A stretch of DNA of 10,929 nucleotides from JAFGTP01 sp964472715 (GTDB taxonomy: Bacteria; Fidelibacterota; UBA2242; JAFGTP01). Made by a program: the position numbers and the translations under genes. Shown piece after piece: positions 1-7,052 of this stretch (the stretch's first letter is position 1; each line of letters starts with the position of its first letter). Location of the stretch: positions 1 through 10,929 of the forward strand of contig CAYYMT010000118.1 of the NCBI GenBank assembly GCA_964472715.1, written 5' to 3'. Under the pieces are notes generated by a model that searched no databases, had not been told where the DNA came from, and saw only the letters and a list, made by a program, of their open reading frames with translations.

Positions 1-13
1 TAGTATTTGATTG

Positions 14-86
14 TGGGCCCCCGGGGATTTGAACCCCGAACCGACGGATTATGAGTCCGGCGCTCTAACCGTTGAGCTAGGGGCCC
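14..86 (-). tRNA. tRNA with anticodon CAU (probably tRNA-Ile2, alternatively elongator tRNA-Met)
   Basis: The reverse complement folds into a standard 73-nt cloverleaf. It has a 7-bp acceptor stem (GGGCCCC with GGGGCCC), a 4-bp D stem (GCTC/GAGC), an anticodon loop CTCATAA, a 5-base variable loop, a T stem CGGGG/CCCCG with loop TTCAAAT, and discriminator A. The anticodon CAT lies at 51-53. CCA is not encoded; the bases after the discriminator read CAA. It is not an initiator: acceptor pair 1-72 is a normal G-C and the anticodon stem lacks the three G-C pairs. C4-G69 and C5-G68 match the pairs known to be read by the lysidine synthetase TilS in E. coli tRNA-Ile2, so an AUA-reading Ile2 role is favoured. 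One oddity is a C-U mismatch at pair 27-43. It lies 57 bases downstream of rsmA on the same strand. Confidence 0.93.
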
Positions 87-143
87 GAAAAAAATACTTC
101 ATGCTCTAGAAAGCGGGCTAAATTTATACTGATTTATTATTAT

Positions 144-935
144 TCACAAGGAAAAATTACTGTTTTTTTCAAGGTATGCGGTCAGCTGAATGAACTCATT
201 TAAGGTTAAAACTTCCGGCCGTTTGCCGAGATCAACCGGGCAATCGTCATGATTTTCCGGCAGAAGGCTTTTCAAAGAATTCCGCAGGGTTTTCCGGCGT
301 TTATTAAAGGCCATTTTTACCACATGCTGGAGTTTGGTAAAAAACTCATAATCAGCCTGATCATTATCAAAAGCGATTGAAAAAAAAGTGGAGGTCACTT
401 TCGGAATAGGCCGGAATACATTGGGCGATACATCAAAATGGATTTTTGGCCGGCCGAAATACTGACTGAGCACTGATAAAATGCCATATTCCTTATTCCC
501 GGACGAAGCAGTGATCCGCCGGGCAAATTCCTTCTGTACCAGGAAATAAACCCCCTTAATATAATCAGCATTCTGATAGGCGATTTCCAGCAAAGGACTG
601 GTAATATTATAGGGAACATTACCGGTATATTTGACCTTTTTCCCCGACTGAAAAATTTTTCTGAAATCAAACTTCAACGCATCGGCGGGGTAAAGGTGAA
701 AATTATCATACCCGGAAAATTTATTCTGCAGATCTTCCATCAGATCATCATCCAACTCAATGGCATGGATAATAGCGCCGGATGCCAGCAAATACTCTGT
801 CAAAGCGCCTCTCCCCGGCCCAATTTCAATTATTTCTTCACCGGGCTGCGGATCAATGGCAGCAGCGATTTTTCTTAAAATATTGGGATCAATGAGAAAA
901 TTTTGTCCGAGGCGTTTTTTGGCGTAAGGTTTCAT
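144..935 (-). CDS. rsmA: 16S rRNA (adenine1518-N6/adenine1519-N6) dimethyltransferase RsmA/KsgA
   Basis: This enzyme uses S-adenosylmethionine to dimethylate two adjacent adenines in the 3'-terminal hairpin of 16S rRNA late in small-subunit assembly. The 263-residue protein has the family's usual length and begins with the characteristic KKRLGQNFL segment (6-14). The SAM-binding motif EIGPGRGAL is at 37-45, the acidic AIELD at 58-62, and the catalytic-site motif GNVPYNIT at 105-112. The usual family form of that motif is NLPY; here Leu is Val, a conservative change. The C-terminal part (about 200-255) is the small helical domain with a basic FNKRRKTLRNSL stretch. The ATG at 935 shares its A with the stop of tatD (TAATG), so translation is probably coupled. 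The stop is TGA. Loss of RsmA is known to give kasugamycin resistance in other bacteria. Confidence 0.97.
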   Translation of the reverse strand: MKPYAKKRLGQNFLIDPNILRKIAAAIDPQPGEEIIEIGPGRGALTEYLLASGAIIHAIELDDDLMEDLQNKFSGYDNFHLYPADALKFDFRKIFQSGKKVKYTGNVPYNITSPLLEIAYQNADYIKGVYFLVQKEFARRITASSGNKEYGILSVLSQYFGRPKIHFDVSPNVFRPIPKVTSTFFSIAFDNDQADYEFFTKLQHVVKMAFNKRRKTLRNSLKSLLPENHDDCPVDLGKRPEVLTLNEFIQLTAYLEKNSNFSL

Positions 936-1699
936 TATGGAAGCTTAAAAAAGCGGTTAGCATTTTCTGTAGTGATCTCAGCCACTTCTTCAATGGACAG
1001 GCTTTTTAGTTCTGCGACCTTGTCGGCGATAAAGGGAATATTGGCCGGCTGATTGGTCTTGCCACGGCGGGGCTCCGGTGACAGGAAGGGACAATCGGTT
1101 TCCAGCATCAATTTCTCAATTGGTGTAGCCTGAACCGCTTGCCGGCCTTTTTTGTTATTTTTGTAGGTAATGTTGCCGGTGAAGGATATCATTAATCCTA
1201 ATTCCACCATTTTTTTCGCATAATCAGCATCACTGCCAAAGCAATGCATAACGCCTTTTGTATACCCTGTCTTTTGCAAAATATCAAGTGTATCATCATC
1301 GGCCGCGCGATTGTGTATGATCATTGGCAGGTTCATAGACCGGGCCATTTCAATCTGCGCCGGAAAGAATTTCTTCTGCAGGTCGTGAGGCGAGTAATTG
1401 CGGTAGTAATCCAAACCGATCTCGCCCAGGGCGACAGTTTTTTCATGCCTGAGCAATCGCTCCAGTTCCTTTTGCCAGCCTTCTTTAGCATTTTCAATGT
1501 CATGAGGATGGTAGCCGGCGGCAGCATAAACATTGTCGAACTTTTCTGCCAATTTGATAGCGGCAAAGGAATTTTGAATATCAGTACCGACAACGATTAT
1601 TTTGATGACATTGCTTTTTAATGCTTCGGCTATAACTGCTTCATGATTTTTCAGCAGCGGATTGTAATTTAAGTGGGCGTGTGTGTCGATGAATTGCAT
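935..1699 (-). CDS. tatD: TatD family metal-dependent deoxyribonuclease
   Basis: TatD proteins are cytoplasmic TIM-barrel hydrolases of the amidohydrolase superfamily. Characterised members are Mg-dependent 3'-5' exonucleases on DNA, linked to repair. The 254-residue protein is full length. Visible metal-site residues are the N-terminal DTHAH (H7, H9), E93 in GEIGLDYY, H129 in IIHN, H152 in MHCF, and D202 in LETDCPFLSP, which is followed by the family's PEPRRGKTNQPAN segment. The ATG at 1699 has no clear Shine-Dalgarno sequence upstream. It is preceded by the repeat-bearing region and the gap that separate it from metG. Its end overlaps rsmA by one base. The metG-tatD-rsmA neighbourhood is shared with many bacteria; for example, B. 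subtilis yabD lies just after metS. The family assignment is firm, but the biological substrate here cannot be read from sequence. Confidence 0.95.
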   Translation of the reverse strand: MQFIDTHAHLNYNPLLKNHEAVIAEALKSNVIKIIVVGTDIQNSFAAIKLAEKFDNVYAAAGYHPHDIENAKEGWQKELERLLRHEKTVALGEIGLDYYRNYSPHDLQKKFFPAQIEMARSMNLPMIIHNRAADDDTLDILQKTGYTKGVMHCFGSDADYAKKMVELGLMISFTGNITYKNNKKGRQAVQATPIEKLMLETDCPFLSPEPRRGKTNQPANIPFIADKVAELKSLSIEEVAEITTENANRFFKLP

Positions 1700-1720
1700 A
1701 ATTGGCTTACTTTATGGTTG

Positions 1721-1837
1721 AACTACTTCGTAGTTAGTTTTTAGTTTTGTTTTTTCTATGGGTTTACACCCATAGTTATTATTGTTGAAGTCCTTCGGAC
1801 TTGGTAAAAATTTCGTATCTTTCGCTTATTTCGTGGT
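1721..1837. repeat. Intergenic cluster of three small hairpins and a 9-base tandem motif
   Basis: Between tatD and the assembly gap there is no gene. Three perfect short inverted repeats follow one another: AACTAC-TTC-GTAGTT (1721-1735), CTATGGGT-TTAC-ACCCATAG (1756-1775) and AAGTCC-TTC-GGACTT (1788-1802). They are followed by three tandem, imperfect 9-base units: ATTTCGTAT (1810-1818), CTTTCGCTT (1819-1827) and ATTTCGTGG (1828-1836). Two of the hairpins share the loop TTC. The density of structure in an operon-internal gap, right next to a place where the assembly failed, suggests a dispersed repeat of the REP or MITE kind. No copy is seen elsewhere in this window. Function is unknown. Confidence 0.6.
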
Positions 1838-1937
1838 NNNNNNNNNNNNNNNNNNNNNNNNNNNNNNNNNNNNNNNNNNNNNNNNNNNNNNNNNNNNNNN
1901 NNNNNNNNNNNNNNNNNNNNNNNNNNNNNNNNNNNNN
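1838..1937. other. Assembly gap, 100 Ns
   Basis: Exactly 100 undetermined bases, the conventional placeholder for a scaffold gap of unknown size. The known sequence ends in TCGTGGT on the left and resumes with GTGGTAAAAA on the right, so the flanks share GTGGT. The gap ends 11 bases after the metG stop codon. Whether DNA, and perhaps a gene, is missing between metG and tatD cannot be told from the sequence. Confidence 0.98.
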
Positions 1938-1948
1938 GTGGTAAAAAA

Positions 1949-3844
1949 CTAACTGACTTTAGAGCCCGGTTTTATCTCACGGTCCGGTGTCAGGACAGCC
2001 AGTTTCTTTTTGTGGGAAGCGGCCAGGATCATGCCTTCGCTTTTAACCCCCCGGATCTTCGCCGGTTTCAAATTGGCTACAATGATCACTTCCTTACCGA
2101 TCAGTTCACCGGGTTCATAATGTTTGGCGATTCCCGCTACTAATTGTCTTTCTTCGGAGCCGGCATCAACCGTGATCTTCAACAATTTATCAGCATTCTC
2201 GATTTTTTCGGCAGTTAAAACTTTGGCGGTTTTGAATTTGAGTTTCATAAAATCTTCAAAATCCACCAGGTCTTCTTTTTTCGGCTGTTGTTTCGGTTTT
2301 TGCTGCTGTTTTTGCTTTTTTACATTAATGCGTGGAAAGAGTGTTGGAAATTTCTCCAGTTCCGCTCCTGCTTTGAGTTGGCCCCAGTCAAATTTATTTT
2401 CATTACGATCAGAATCCGTCGGTAAAACCTTGATCAGCACATTCATTTTTTCCGGCATTAAGGGATGCAGCAGATTCGCGGCCAGGCGTAATCCTTCAGC
2501 AGATGTATAAAGCACTGTACCGGCGGCAGTTTTATCTTCTTTCACCAGTTTCCAGGGAGCGCGGATCTCCATATATTTATTGATGGTACGAACAAAATTG
2601 ATCACTGCGTCTGTGGCTTTATTCAATTCCAGATCATCCACATATTCCCGGACAGTACCGGCCAGTTTTTTACCTTGTTCTACTATGTTATTTTCTTCAT
2701 CACCGGGAGTGATAAATTCGGGGATTTTCGCATTGTAATTTTTTTTGATCAGGGTGGCGATTCGATTGGCCAGGTTGCCGAAATCATTAGCCAGTTCTGA
2801 ATTATACCGGTTGATAAATAGTTCTGTAGTAAAATTAGCATCATTTCCCAGCATCATATCGCGAATGAGGTAATAGCGGACGGAATCGACGCCATAGGAA
2901 TCGATCAGGTCAAGAGGGCTGACAATATTTTTCAAACTTTTAGACATTTTAGCTTTGTCCATCAACCACCAGCCGTGTGCGAAGATGGTTTTCGGCATGG
3001 GGATTCCCGCCGCTTTCATCATCGTAGGCCAGTAAACACAATGTGTGGTGACAATATCTTTGCCGATCAAATGATAATCCGCCGGCCACCATTTGTTGAA
3101 TTCCGCGTCATCCCGGCGATATTTCACACCGGTGACATAATTCAGCAGCGCGTCAAACCAGACATAGGTGACATAATCGGAATCAAAAGGCAACTCGATC
3201 CCCCAGTTCAGGCGGGACTTAGGACGGGAAATACAGAGATCGCCCAGGGGTTGCTTAAGAAAACCCAGCACTTCATTTTTCCGGTGTTCGGGACGAATAA
3301 AATCAGGATTTTCATTGATATAATTGATCAGCCAATCCCGGTAATTACTCATCTTGAAGAAATAATTTTTTTCCTTAATATAATCGGGCTCTTTCTGATG
3401 CTGCGGGCACTTTCCATCTTCCAGTTCTTTTTCTGTATAAAATCGCTCACAGCCGACGCAATAGTAACCGCCGTACTCATTTTCATAAATTTCACCTTTT
3501 TCCCAAAGGTCCTGCAAAACTTCCTGAACCGCTTTTTTGTGATAATCATCGGTTGTCCGTATAAATTGATCGTAATTGATGTGTAATTTTACCCAGGCAT
3601 CCTTGAAATGCACCACCATTTCATCGCAATGTTTCTGTGGGGAAATACCGCGGTCATCGGCTGATTGCTGTACTTTTTGTCCGTGTTCATCGGTTCCGGT
3701 GAGAAAAAAGGTGTTTTTCCCGAATTCCCGTTGATAGCGGGTGATCACATCGGCTAAAATTGTGGTATAAGCGTGTCCGATATGAGGTTTATCATTGACA
3801 TAGTAAATCGGTGTGGTGACATAAAAATTATCCGTCGTACTCAT
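1949..3844 (-). CDS. metG: Methionyl-tRNA synthetase with C-terminal tRNA-binding domain
   Basis: The enzyme charges tRNA-Met and initiator tRNA with methionine using ATP. Numbering here uses the longest ATG reading, which begins at 3856. The class I signature HIGH is at 25-28 and KMSKS at 303-307. A CP-domain zinc knuckle reads CVGC (C133, C136) and CPQH (C150, H153), the single-knuckle form seen in Bacillus and Thermus enzymes. The alpha-helical anticodon domain occupies about 350-480. A Lys/Gln-rich linker (about 513-527) leads to an EMAPII/Trbp111-like OB domain (about 532-635) that aids tRNA binding and dimerisation. The total of 631-635 residues is normal. Three in-frame ATGs (3856, 3850, 3844) lie inside the end of ricT. 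The third is chosen because only it has a purine stretch (GAGA) at a workable distance. The ricT overlap is then 17 bases. The stop is TAG. Confidence 0.97.
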   Translation of the reverse strand: MSTTDNFYVTTPIYYVNDKPHIGHAYTTILADVITRYQREFGKNTFFLTGTDEHGQKVQQSADDRGISPQKHCDEMVVHFKDAWVKLHINYDQFIRTTDDYHKKAVQEVLQDLWEKGEIYENEYGGYYCVGCERFYTEKELEDGKCPQHQKEPDYIKEKNYFFKMSNYRDWLINYINENPDFIRPEHRKNEVLGFLKQPLGDLCISRPKSRLNWGIELPFDSDYVTYVWFDALLNYVTGVKYRRDDAEFNKWWPADYHLIGKDIVTTHCVYWPTMMKAAGIPMPKTIFAHGWWLMDKAKMSKSLKNIVSPLDLIDSYGVDSVRYYLIRDMMLGNDANFTTELFINRYNSELANDFGNLANRIATLIKKNYNAKIPEFITPGDEENNIVEQGKKLAGTVREYVDDLELNKATDAVINFVRTINKYMEIRAPWKLVKEDKTAAGTVLYTSAEGLRLAANLLHPLMPEKMNVLIKVLPTDSDRNENKFDWGQLKAGAELEKFPTLFPRINVKKQKQQQKPKQQPKKEDLVDFEDFMKLKFKTAKVLTAEKIENADKLLKITVDAGSEERQLVAGIAKHYEPGELIGKEVIIVANLKPAKIRGVKSEGMILAASHKKKLAVLTPDREIKPGSKVS

Positions 3845-4694
3845 GGTCATTCTCATTTTTTGTAGGTTGGCTGATTAACTTTACTTTTGCTTTGTATTCT
3901 ATAAAATCAATATCTTCCATACTGTCGTCTTTCATCATTCGCAAGGTAACAGAAGATTTAAAAATATCGATCTTATCCAGAAAGTATTTATCCTTTTTAT
4001 AACTCATGACTGAACCGTAGGGTGGAAATTCATCCAGAATCTGACGGTATTTGTCATATTCATAAAGAAAACAGCATTTCAGTTTGCCGCAGCACCCGGA
4101 TATCTTGTTGGGATTCATGGGCAGGTTTTGTTCCTTGACGATCTGGGTGGTAACCGGTGAAAATTTCTCCAGATGATTGGCGCAGCAAAGGGTGCGGCCG
4201 CAGGAGCCGATACCATCCACCAGGCGTATTTCTTCACGGGGATTGATCTGGCGCATTTCAATCCGGGTTTTGAATTCCGAGGCCAGGATTTTCACCAGCT
4301 CCCTAAAATCGATTCGATTATCCGCCGTAAAAAAGAACATCAGTTTCTTACGGTCGAACTGATAAAAAGTATCCACCAGTTTCATATCCAGTCTTAATTT
4401 AGCCACTTTGCGATTGCAAAAAAGCAGGGCTTCCTTTTCCTTACGCTGATTGTATTTTAACTGGTTAAGGTCTTCAGTTGTGGCTTTCCGTAAAATCTTG
4501 GGCAATTTATTATCGAGTTCTTCAAAATATTTTGCCGGATTGATCACGGCCCGGCCGATTTCATGGCCGCTGTCGATTTTGACAACTACCCTATCATCAT
4601 CCTGAAGGGGTAATTCAAGGGGATTTGCGGCATAAATAACCGTGGCATTGTCAAATTCTATTTTTACTTTTCTATTATATTTGGTTTCTATCAT
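3828..4694 (-). CDS. ricT: PSP1-domain regulatory iron-sulfur protein RicT (YaaT)
   Basis: RicT is the PSP1-domain member of the RicA-RicF-RicT complex studied in B. subtilis. There it carries iron-sulfur clusters and helps RNase Y process mRNAs, affecting sporulation, competence and biofilm formation. The 288-residue protein has the typical PSP1 core. It includes the stretch around FTADNRIDFRELVKIL (122-137) and the conserved cysteine signatures GSCGRTLCC (C165, C170, C171) and SGCCGKLKCC (C201, C202, C207, C208), which are the likely cluster ligands. It begins one base after the holB stop (TAA-A-ATG), with an AGGTAG sequence slightly far upstream, so it is probably coupled to holB. Its end overlaps metG. 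The holB-ricT pair is conserved in Firmicutes and beyond. No RicA or RicF partner is visible here, so its role in this organism is inferred only from the family. Confidence 0.92.
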   Translation of the reverse strand: MIETKYNRKVKIEFDNATVIYAANPLELPLQDDDRVVVKIDSGHEIGRAVINPAKYFEELDNKLPKILRKATTEDLNQLKYNQRKEKEALLFCNRKVAKLRLDMKLVDTFYQFDRKKLMFFFTADNRIDFRELVKILASEFKTRIEMRQINPREEIRLVDGIGSCGRTLCCANHLEKFSPVTTQIVKEQNLPMNPNKISGCCGKLKCCFLYEYDKYRQILDEFPPYGSVMSYKKDKYFLDKIDIFKSSVTLRMMKDDSMEDIDFIEYKAKVKLISQPTKNENDHEYDG

Positions 4695-4695
4695 T

Positions 4696-5823
4696 TTATT
4701 TTTTTCTACCTATCAGTTTCTTTATCTTAAAAAACATGTCCGTTAAAGCGAGGTTAATATAGACATTGCGGGATATGAAATCAATACAATTATCAATTAC
4801 CTGGTTGATACCAAAAGCGTCAAAATCAGGATAGTTAGCCACGAATTTATTCAGCGTTTCCCACTGATCAACATGGATCAATTCCTGTTCAGCCAGTCCC
4901 TGACGAACCATTTCCGCGTCACGGAACCAAAAATTTATCGAGGTCAGAACCTGGCGAAACATATCCGGTTCGGTTTTGTTGTTTTGGGCCAGTTGAGGCA
5001 CTTTATCATAAATCTTGCGAATGCTCCAGCCGGCAATGGTGCGGATGATTTCCAGGGTCATGGTTTTGATCTTTTTAATATCCTGATCCATCAGGCTCAG
5101 AAGACTGGTCATATTCCCGTCGGCAAGATTGACCATCAACTGGACTTCTTCTTCGGAATAATCTGACCCCGCTAAAAAAGTTCGCACTTCATCATTGGAA
5201 AGCTTGCTAAAATAGAGTGGTTTACAGCGCGATTTGATTGTGGGCAGGATGCGGCCGATCCGGGAGGTTGTCATGATGATGGTGGTTTTTTTCGGCGGTT
5301 CCTCGAGAATTTTCAGGAATGCGTTTGCCGATTCCTTATTCATCAGGTCCGCGTCAAACACAACAACGATTGTCCAGCCTTCTTCCGGGGCTGAAAGATA
5401 AATATTTCGTTTGATATGGCGAATTTTTGAAATGGGAATATTGTTGGCCTTTTCCAGACGGATTTTATGGTAGGGATTTTTTGCCTTGCGGGCGATCTGT
5501 TGTTGTAATTCTTCAATTTGTGATGCTGACAACTTTGACACCGGGTCTTCATCCTTGACACTCCCCACCGCCGGCAGGGGGTAAACCAAAGTCAGGTTGC
5601 CATGCTCCAGTTTTTGCATTTTCCGGCAGGAACCACAGACACCGCAGGGGCGCTCTTCATCGGATTGACAATTGAGCATCGCGGCAAATTCCAAAGCAAA
5701 GCCTTCACTGCCGCTGCCTTCCGGCCCGTAAAACAAATAGCCATTGGCAATTTTCTGATTCTCAATGGCTTGCTGTAAAAACGCCAGGTTTTTATTTTGA
5801 TCAATTAATTTAAATAGTCTCAT
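4696..5823 (-). CDS. holB: DNA polymerase III delta prime subunit (clamp loader)
   Basis: Delta prime is the rigid stator of the clamp loader that opens the beta sliding clamp with delta and tau/gamma. The 375-residue protein is an AAA+ protein. It has a Walker-A-like loop GPEGSGSEG (33-41) in which the nucleotide-binding Lys is Ser, a four-cysteine zinc module (C52, C60, C63, C66), a Walker-B-like VVVFDAD (153-159), the LEEPP segment (173-177), and the SRC arginine-finger motif (198-200). This combination, with no P-loop lysine but SRC retained, is what delta prime is known for and separates it from the tau/gamma ATPases. The ATG at 5823 overlaps the stop of the EnvC-like gene as ATGA. A TTG six codons upstream is less likely. 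The C-terminal half (about 220-375) is the helical collar region, poorly conserved as usual. Confidence 0.92.
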   Translation of the reverse strand: MRLFKLIDQNKNLAFLQQAIENQKIANGYLFYGPEGSGSEGFALEFAAMLNCQSDEERPCGVCGSCRKMQKLEHGNLTLVYPLPAVGSVKDEDPVSKLSASQIEELQQQIARKAKNPYHKIRLEKANNIPISKIRHIKRNIYLSAPEEGWTIVVVFDADLMNKESANAFLKILEEPPKKTTIIMTTSRIGRILPTIKSRCKPLYFSKLSNDEVRTFLAGSDYSEEEVQLMVNLADGNMTSLLSLMDQDIKKIKTMTLEIIRTIAGWSIRKIYDKVPQLAQNNKTEPDMFRQVLTSINFWFRDAEMVRQGLAEQELIHVDQWETLNKFVANYPDFDAFGINQVIDNCIDFISRNVYINLALTDMFFKIKKLIGRKK

Positions 5824-7031
5824 ACCTGTTTCTGCAACCAATCTTCCGGGTTAAGTTTTTTGTTGTTGTTCCATATTTCAAAATGGAGCAGGGCGCCGTC
5901 AAAAGAATCGGAATCGCCGATCTCAGCGATCTTGGCATGTCTGGCCACATATTGATCCTGGCGGACATTGACATTGTCCACGTGTGTGTAAACCGAGTAA
6001 TAATTGTCGCCGTGATCAATAATGATGGTCCGGCCATACCCGCGAATGTAGGTAATGGTAGTCACAACACCGTCGGCTACAGCGATTACAGGCACACCTT
6101 TACGGGCCTTGATATCAATGCCGGAATTTTCCGTAATGGTTTTTAGTTTCGGGTGGCGATGCTGGCCAAAGCGGCCGACAACCTCCCCTTCCACCGGCCA
6201 GAAAAGTTTTCCCTGTTTTTCTCCAAAAGGAATATTATCCTTTTCACCGCGCAGGGATCGTTCACGGGCGATTTCAATGGCGCGTTTCTCTTTTTCTTTT
6301 TCCAGTTCCGCCAGAATATTGGCCACTTCCCGGGCAGCCTGTTCTTTTTCTTTTATTTTCTGAGCATAATATTTTTGATTCCGCTTGGCTTTTTCCAGCT
6401 GTCGGGAACGCAGAGTTTTTTGCTGCTTTAATTGTTTCGAAACACTGTTTTTCTCAGCGATCATCAGCTGGCGGTCTTTGATGTCCTTTTGCACCTGTGC
6501 TTTCAGAAGTTCGGTGGTACGGATTTTCTGTTTGATCTTTTCTTTGTTGGTTTTGTGAATGTCGTTGATAATGCGCAGATACTTATACCGGTAAAACGCC
6601 TGGTTTATATTTTGTGCTGTGAGCAGTAATTCCAGGTCTGAGTATTGGCCTTTTTTGTATAGATAGACGAATTGACGGGCGATTTGGCGCTTCAGGTCCG
6701 CGATCTTTTCCGAATTGTCCCGAATGGTTTGCTCATGCTCGCGAATCTGCTGCCGTTTTTCCCGGATTTCATAACTCAGTTGGTTCATCAGTTTTTCATT
6801 GAGGGACATTTGCTTTTCGGTTTTAGTCAATTCCTGAAGGAGGGTTTGCTCTTTGTGTTTATTCTTTTCCAGGTCTTTTTTAAAGGTCGCAATTTCCCCA
6901 CGAATCTGCTCAAGAGCCTTGGACTGATCCTGAATTTTATTATTCAGATCACTCTGGGCCAGTAAAAGAGTCGTCAAAATAACCAGGGTTAATATTTTAA
7001 TTAAATTTCCCATAGATAATGAATATTTCAT
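5820..7031 (-). CDS. EnvC-like murein hydrolase activator: coiled coil plus degenerate M23 (LytM) domain
   Basis: Numbering is from the ATG at 7031 (403 residues). A hydrophobic signal segment (about 9-25, ending LLLAQS) is followed by a long Lys/Glu/Gln-rich coiled coil (about 28-260) and a LytM/M23 domain (about 278-400). This is the layout of EnvC, a periplasmic factor that switches on cell-wall amidases at division. In active M23 enzymes the zinc site uses HxxxD and HxH. Here the first is N302-S-G-I-D306 and the second is L381-L-H383, so two zinc ligands are missing. A non-catalytic activator role is therefore likelier than hydrolysis. The start is uncertain: ATGs at 7031 and 7013 and a TTG at 7067 are all in frame and none has a good Shine-Dalgarno. 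It is the first gene of the minus-strand cluster and overlaps holB by four bases. Confidence 0.85.
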   Translation of the reverse strand: MKYSLSMGNLIKILTLVILTTLLLAQSDLNNKIQDQSKALEQIRGEIATFKKDLEKNKHKEQTLLQELTKTEKQMSLNEKLMNQLSYEIREKRQQIREHEQTIRDNSEKIADLKRQIARQFVYLYKKGQYSDLELLLTAQNINQAFYRYKYLRIINDIHKTNKEKIKQKIRTTELLKAQVQKDIKDRQLMIAEKNSVSKQLKQQKTLRSRQLEKAKRNQKYYAQKIKEKEQAAREVANILAELEKEKEKRAIEIARERSLRGEKDNIPFGEKQGKLFWPVEGEVVGRFGQHRHPKLKTITENSGIDIKARKGVPVIAVADGVVTTITYIRGYGRTIIIDHGDNYYSVYTHVDNVNVRQDQYVARHAKIAEIGDSDSFDGALLHFEIWNNNKKLNPEDWLQKQV

Positions 7032-7052
7032 TTGAGGGAAAATACGGAATCT

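Noticed and set aside
1721..1802. Hairpins as a simple rho-independent terminator of metG
   Set aside because: On the metG strand the hairpins lie beyond a gap of unknown size, no stem is GC-rich and directly followed by a clean T tract in that direction, and the same-strand genes continue.
2975..3586. 203-codon open frame on the plus strand inside metG
   Set aside because: It lies wholly antisense to a well-conserved synthetase, has no ribosome binding site or recognisable domain, and is best explained as a shadow of metG codon use.
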